DNA of 7,013 nt from a bacterium (GTDB lineage Bacteria; Latescibacterota; UBA2968). The position numbers and the translations under genes are program-made. Below the pieces are notes generated by a model. It saw only the letters and a list, made by a program, of their open reading frames with translations, was not told the origin of the DNA and did no database searches. Every line of letters begins with the position of its first letter. Position 1 is the stretch's first letter. The DNA is taken from the NCBI GenBank assembly GCA_027296045.1, contig JAPUJS010000129.1:1-7013 (forward strand), read 5' to 3'. This document shows positions 4,855-7,013 of this stretch, in pieces.

Positions 4855-6933
4855 TCACTCCCCTTTTTTTGTAGACTTGACCTGTCCAACTCCCTGAATC
4901 TGGATCTGATTCAATTCCTGGATGTAATTCAGCGTAATCGCCAGCACTTCATTCAGATAAAAATCTCGCTCCACCTTTTTATCCGCAGAATCAACGGCTT
5001 CTTCCAATTCCTCATCGGCTTCTTTGGCAGCCTCTAATTCTGCCCGACGCGCAAGAAAGTCAGACTCTTGCAAAGAAATCTGTTTCAATTCTTTCTGCGC
5101 ACGATAGGCCTGAATGCGACGCCCCAGCTCAGAAAAATCGTCGGAGGCCTGTTGCCGGATCTCAGACTGATTCCGAAGACGATTCAACATACCTGCATTC
5201 ACCATCGCAAAATCATCGTGGTCTACCACCGCGACAGAATCGAATGCCACCGCATACTCCAGATCCGCTTCCCCAACATCCATATGATCGGTCAACGCAG
5301 GCAGTACAATATCTACATGCACCCCACGCTTCTGGGTGCTAGCACCGTTTGCCCGATAGAACTTCTGCTCGGTCACCTTCAAAATCCCCAGAACCGGTCC
5401 CTGAAACCGCTGCCGTGAGACCCGCTCTGCCAGATTCACCAGGTTCTGCACCGTCCCTTTCCCGTGCGTTGACGTATCGCCAACCATAACCCCTCGCCGA
5501 TAATCCTGAATCGCTCCGGCCAAAATCTCACTCGCACTGGCGCTAAACTTACTGGTCAAAATCACCAGCGGTCCTTCCCAGGCCATCCCCGCATCCTTAT
5601 CGTAATGCTGGGAAACGCGCCCCCGAGAATTTTTGACCTGCACCACCGGCCCCCGATCAATAAACAACCCGGTCAAATGAATCGCTTCGGTCAAACTGCC
5701 GCCCCCATTTTGACGCAAATCCAGCACCACAGCATCCACGGCCTGCTCGTCGAAATCTTCGAGCAGATTCCTTACATCCGCCGTCGAACTCCTGTAACCT
5801 TCAACGCCCCTTCGTGCCCCTTCCAGATCGACATAAAAACTGGGCAAATTAATATACCCGATCCGATAAGGCGATCCATCCGGCTTGACAGCCGATCCAA
5901 AATCCTCCAGCACTTCCCCCTGCGCCCGACTTTCGTTCAACTCAATTTTGGCGCGTGTAATTTTGTAAGTAGCCGCCCCAGTTCCGGAAGCTGGCAGCAC
6001 ACCCAACCGGACCACCGATCCGGCCTTCCCCCGAATCATCTTCACGACATCCTTGAGCGGCATATCAACCACATCGACGGCCTCGCCCGTCTCCCCCTGT
6101 CCCACACTCACAATCTTGTCGTCGGCCTTTAACTCGCCCTGTTTATCCGCAGCACCTCCCGGCACCACGCGCCGCACCACCGTATAGCCATCTTCGACCG
6201 TCAATACGGCACCGATCCCCTCTAAATTGAGCCGCATCATAATCTGGAAATTTTCCCAGGTACTCAGCGACATATAGGTGGTGTGCGGATCATACCCTCG
6301 GGTCACGGCCGTCAGATACATCTCCAGCAATTCCTCTTCGTCAAGTTGATGCATCCGCTTTGCAAAACTGCGATATCGTCTCGAAATCCGATCCCGAATT
6401 TCGTCGTCCTCCACCTTGTCCGACTTGAGCATCAACCAGTCATATTTCAACTGAAGCCGATAGAGTTCACGGGCCTCTTCCGCATCCTCCGGATACTTTG
6501 CAAGTTCCCGATCAACGGTAAAATACTCTTCTTTCGAAAAATCTCCGATCTCCGCCAGCAAGTCGTCCACCAGTGCAACGCGTTCATCCACCCGCTCCAA
6601 AAACCGGTTGAAGACCCGATATGCAAACTTTGTATCGCCCTCCTTCAGCATATCGTCCAGGTCATTTTGAAATGGTCGAAACGCTTCCACATCCGACTGA
6701 TAAAAATAGACCTTTCTGGCATCCAGTCGTTTCAAAAACAACGTCCATCCCCGATTCGAAATCTCATCGTCCAGATCGTGACGAGAAACATGGTTTCGCT
6801 CCACCATCATCGAAAGGGCAGTAGCAATTTGCCTATCATATTGTCCCGTCTCCAGCGCTCCAACAGGCTGCCATGCCCCAACAATCAAAATCACGACAAG
6901 ACACAAACACCACTTCCGTCTCAAATCCTGCAT
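4855..6933 (-). CDS. prc: Tail-specific (C-terminal processing) protease Prc, family S41A
   Basis: This 692-residue protein is close in length to E. coli Prc (682). Prc is a periplasmic serine protease that recognises nonpolar C-termini and degrades or trims envelope proteins. A signal peptide is clear: basic MQDLRRK, hydrophobic core 8-21, likely cleavage after VGA at 24-26. Then come a helical Prc N-terminal domain (about 33-222), a PDZ domain (about 234-316, starting RLNLEGIGAVL) and the S41 core (about 356-560) with DLRQNGGG at 405-412. The catalytic serine is Ser466 in SASASE, the lysine Lys492 in GKGTVQ, and Gln496 matches the third active-site residue. The Ser-Lys spacing is 26, one longer than in E. 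coli, because of DTSTHGKG. A charged, probably coiled C-terminal domain (about 560-680) follows. ATG 6933 is chosen for GAGGAG 6 nt upstream; an upstream in-frame TTG would add 13 residues ahead of the signal peptide. The esterase gene follows after 47 nt. Confidence 0.96.
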   Translation of the reverse strand: MQDLRRKWCLCLVVILIVGAWQPVGALETGQYDRQIATALSMMVERNHVSRHDLDDEISNRGWTLFLKRLDARKVYFYQSDVEAFRPFQNDLDDMLKEGDTKFAYRVFNRFLERVDERVALVDDLLAEIGDFSKEEYFTVDRELAKYPEDAEEARELYRLQLKYDWLMLKSDKVEDDEIRDRISRRYRSFAKRMHQLDEEELLEMYLTAVTRGYDPHTTYMSLSTWENFQIMMRLNLEGIGAVLTVEDGYTVVRRVVPGGAADKQGELKADDKIVSVGQGETGEAVDVVDMPLKDVVKMIRGKAGSVVRLGVLPASGTGAATYKITRAKIELNESRAQGEVLEDFGSAVKPDGSPYRIGYINLPSFYVDLEGARRGVEGYRSSTADVRNLLEDFDEQAVDAVVLDLRQNGGGSLTEAIHLTGLFIDRGPVVQVKNSRGRVSQHYDKDAGMAWEGPLVILTSKFSASASEILAGAIQDYRRGVMVGDTSTHGKGTVQNLVNLAERVSRQRFQGPVLGILKVTEQKFYRANGASTQKRGVHVDIVLPALTDHMDVGEADLEYAVAFDSVAVVDHDDFAMVNAGMLNRLRNQSEIRQQASDDFSELGRRIQAYRAQKELKQISLQESDFLARRAELEAAKEADEELEEAVDSADKKVERDFYLNEVLAITLNYIQELNQIQIQGVGQVKSTKKGE

Positions 6934-6939
6934 CCCAAA

Positions 6940-6945
6940 CTCCTC
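6940..6945 (-). promoter_or_regulatory. Ribosome binding site of prc
   Basis: GAGGAG lies 6 nt upstream of the ATG at 6933-6931 and places the start directly before the signal peptide. I could not find a convincing promoter in the 80 nt between this start and the window edge. Confidence 0.75.
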
Positions 6946-6981
6946 TCGAAATCTCTGATTGCATCCGCACAAATCAAACCC

Positions 6982-7013
6982 CTATTGCCAGAACTCATAG
7001 TCCGGATTGGTTT
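6982..7013 (-). other. Possible 3' end of an upstream gene
   Basis: One minus-strand frame entering from the right edge reads TNPDYEFWQ and stops at TAG (6984-6982), 48 nt before the prc start. This resembles a protein C-terminus and would match the tight spacing of the genes downstream. With nine codons visible, and another frame also open here, it is only a suggestion. Confidence 0.2.

Noticed and set aside
4808..4858. GTG at 4858 as the start of the CE15-like gene, overlapping the prc stop
   Set aside because: ATG 4807 has AAGGA at the right distance and the extra 17 residues look like no part of the family; kept only as an alternative.
6934..6972. TTG at 6972 as the start of prc
   Set aside because: It would place 13 residues ahead of a normal signal peptide; ATG 6933 has an excellent GAGGAG site.

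Overview
The window looks like a piece of a Gram-negative-type bacterial chromosome, probably from an uncultured, saccharolytic lineage. Four clues support this: a Prc-type periplasmic protease with a signal peptide, a CE15-type glucuronoyl esterase homologue, a phytanoyl-CoA dioxygenase (PhyH) family enzyme, and a large parallel beta-helix protein. Remnants of a secreted protein with discoidin-like and FlgD-like C-terminal sequence add to it. Together they recall Poribacteria, Latescibacterota or related groups, but this is an impression from gene content, not a placement. Shine-Dalgarno sequences (AGGAG/GGAGG types) precede all four genes whose starts lie inside the window, which argues against a Bacteroidetes-like host.

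Layout. Positions 1-1401 (+) hold the 3' part of a right-handed beta-helix protein; its start is outside the window. Positions 1402-1622 are an intergenic stretch between convergent genes and carry several hairpins, including a 36-bp near-perfect inverted repeat. Positions 1623-2168 (-) hold a BrnT/BrnA-like toxin-antitoxin pair in which the ribbon-helix-helix antitoxin looks intact but the toxin has lost its normal N-terminus. Directly upstream on the same strand (2080-2536) is a broken remnant of a secreted protein: about 130 codons of a discoidin-like domain, then a frameshifted scrap of a FlgD-like C-terminal domain that runs into the toxin remnant. Positions 2537-2753 contain nothing I can identify.

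Positions 2754-6933 (-) hold three complete, closely spaced genes transcribed in the order prc, CE15-like esterase, PhyH dioxygenase, with gaps of 47 and 41 nt. This looks like an operon. A few codons at the right edge may be the end of another gene on the same strand.

How they may work together: the esterase and the beta-helix protein both suggest polysaccharide handling, and the PhyH enzyme probably oxidises a small molecule that cannot be named from sequence. Prc is a general periplasmic protease, and its link with the other two may be only positional. The most unusual part of the window is the 1.4-2.75 kb segment, a recombination or decay scar in which a secreted-protein remnant is spliced onto a toxin remnant. 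I see no CRISPR array, tRNA, rRNA or intact mobile element, and no convincing new system.
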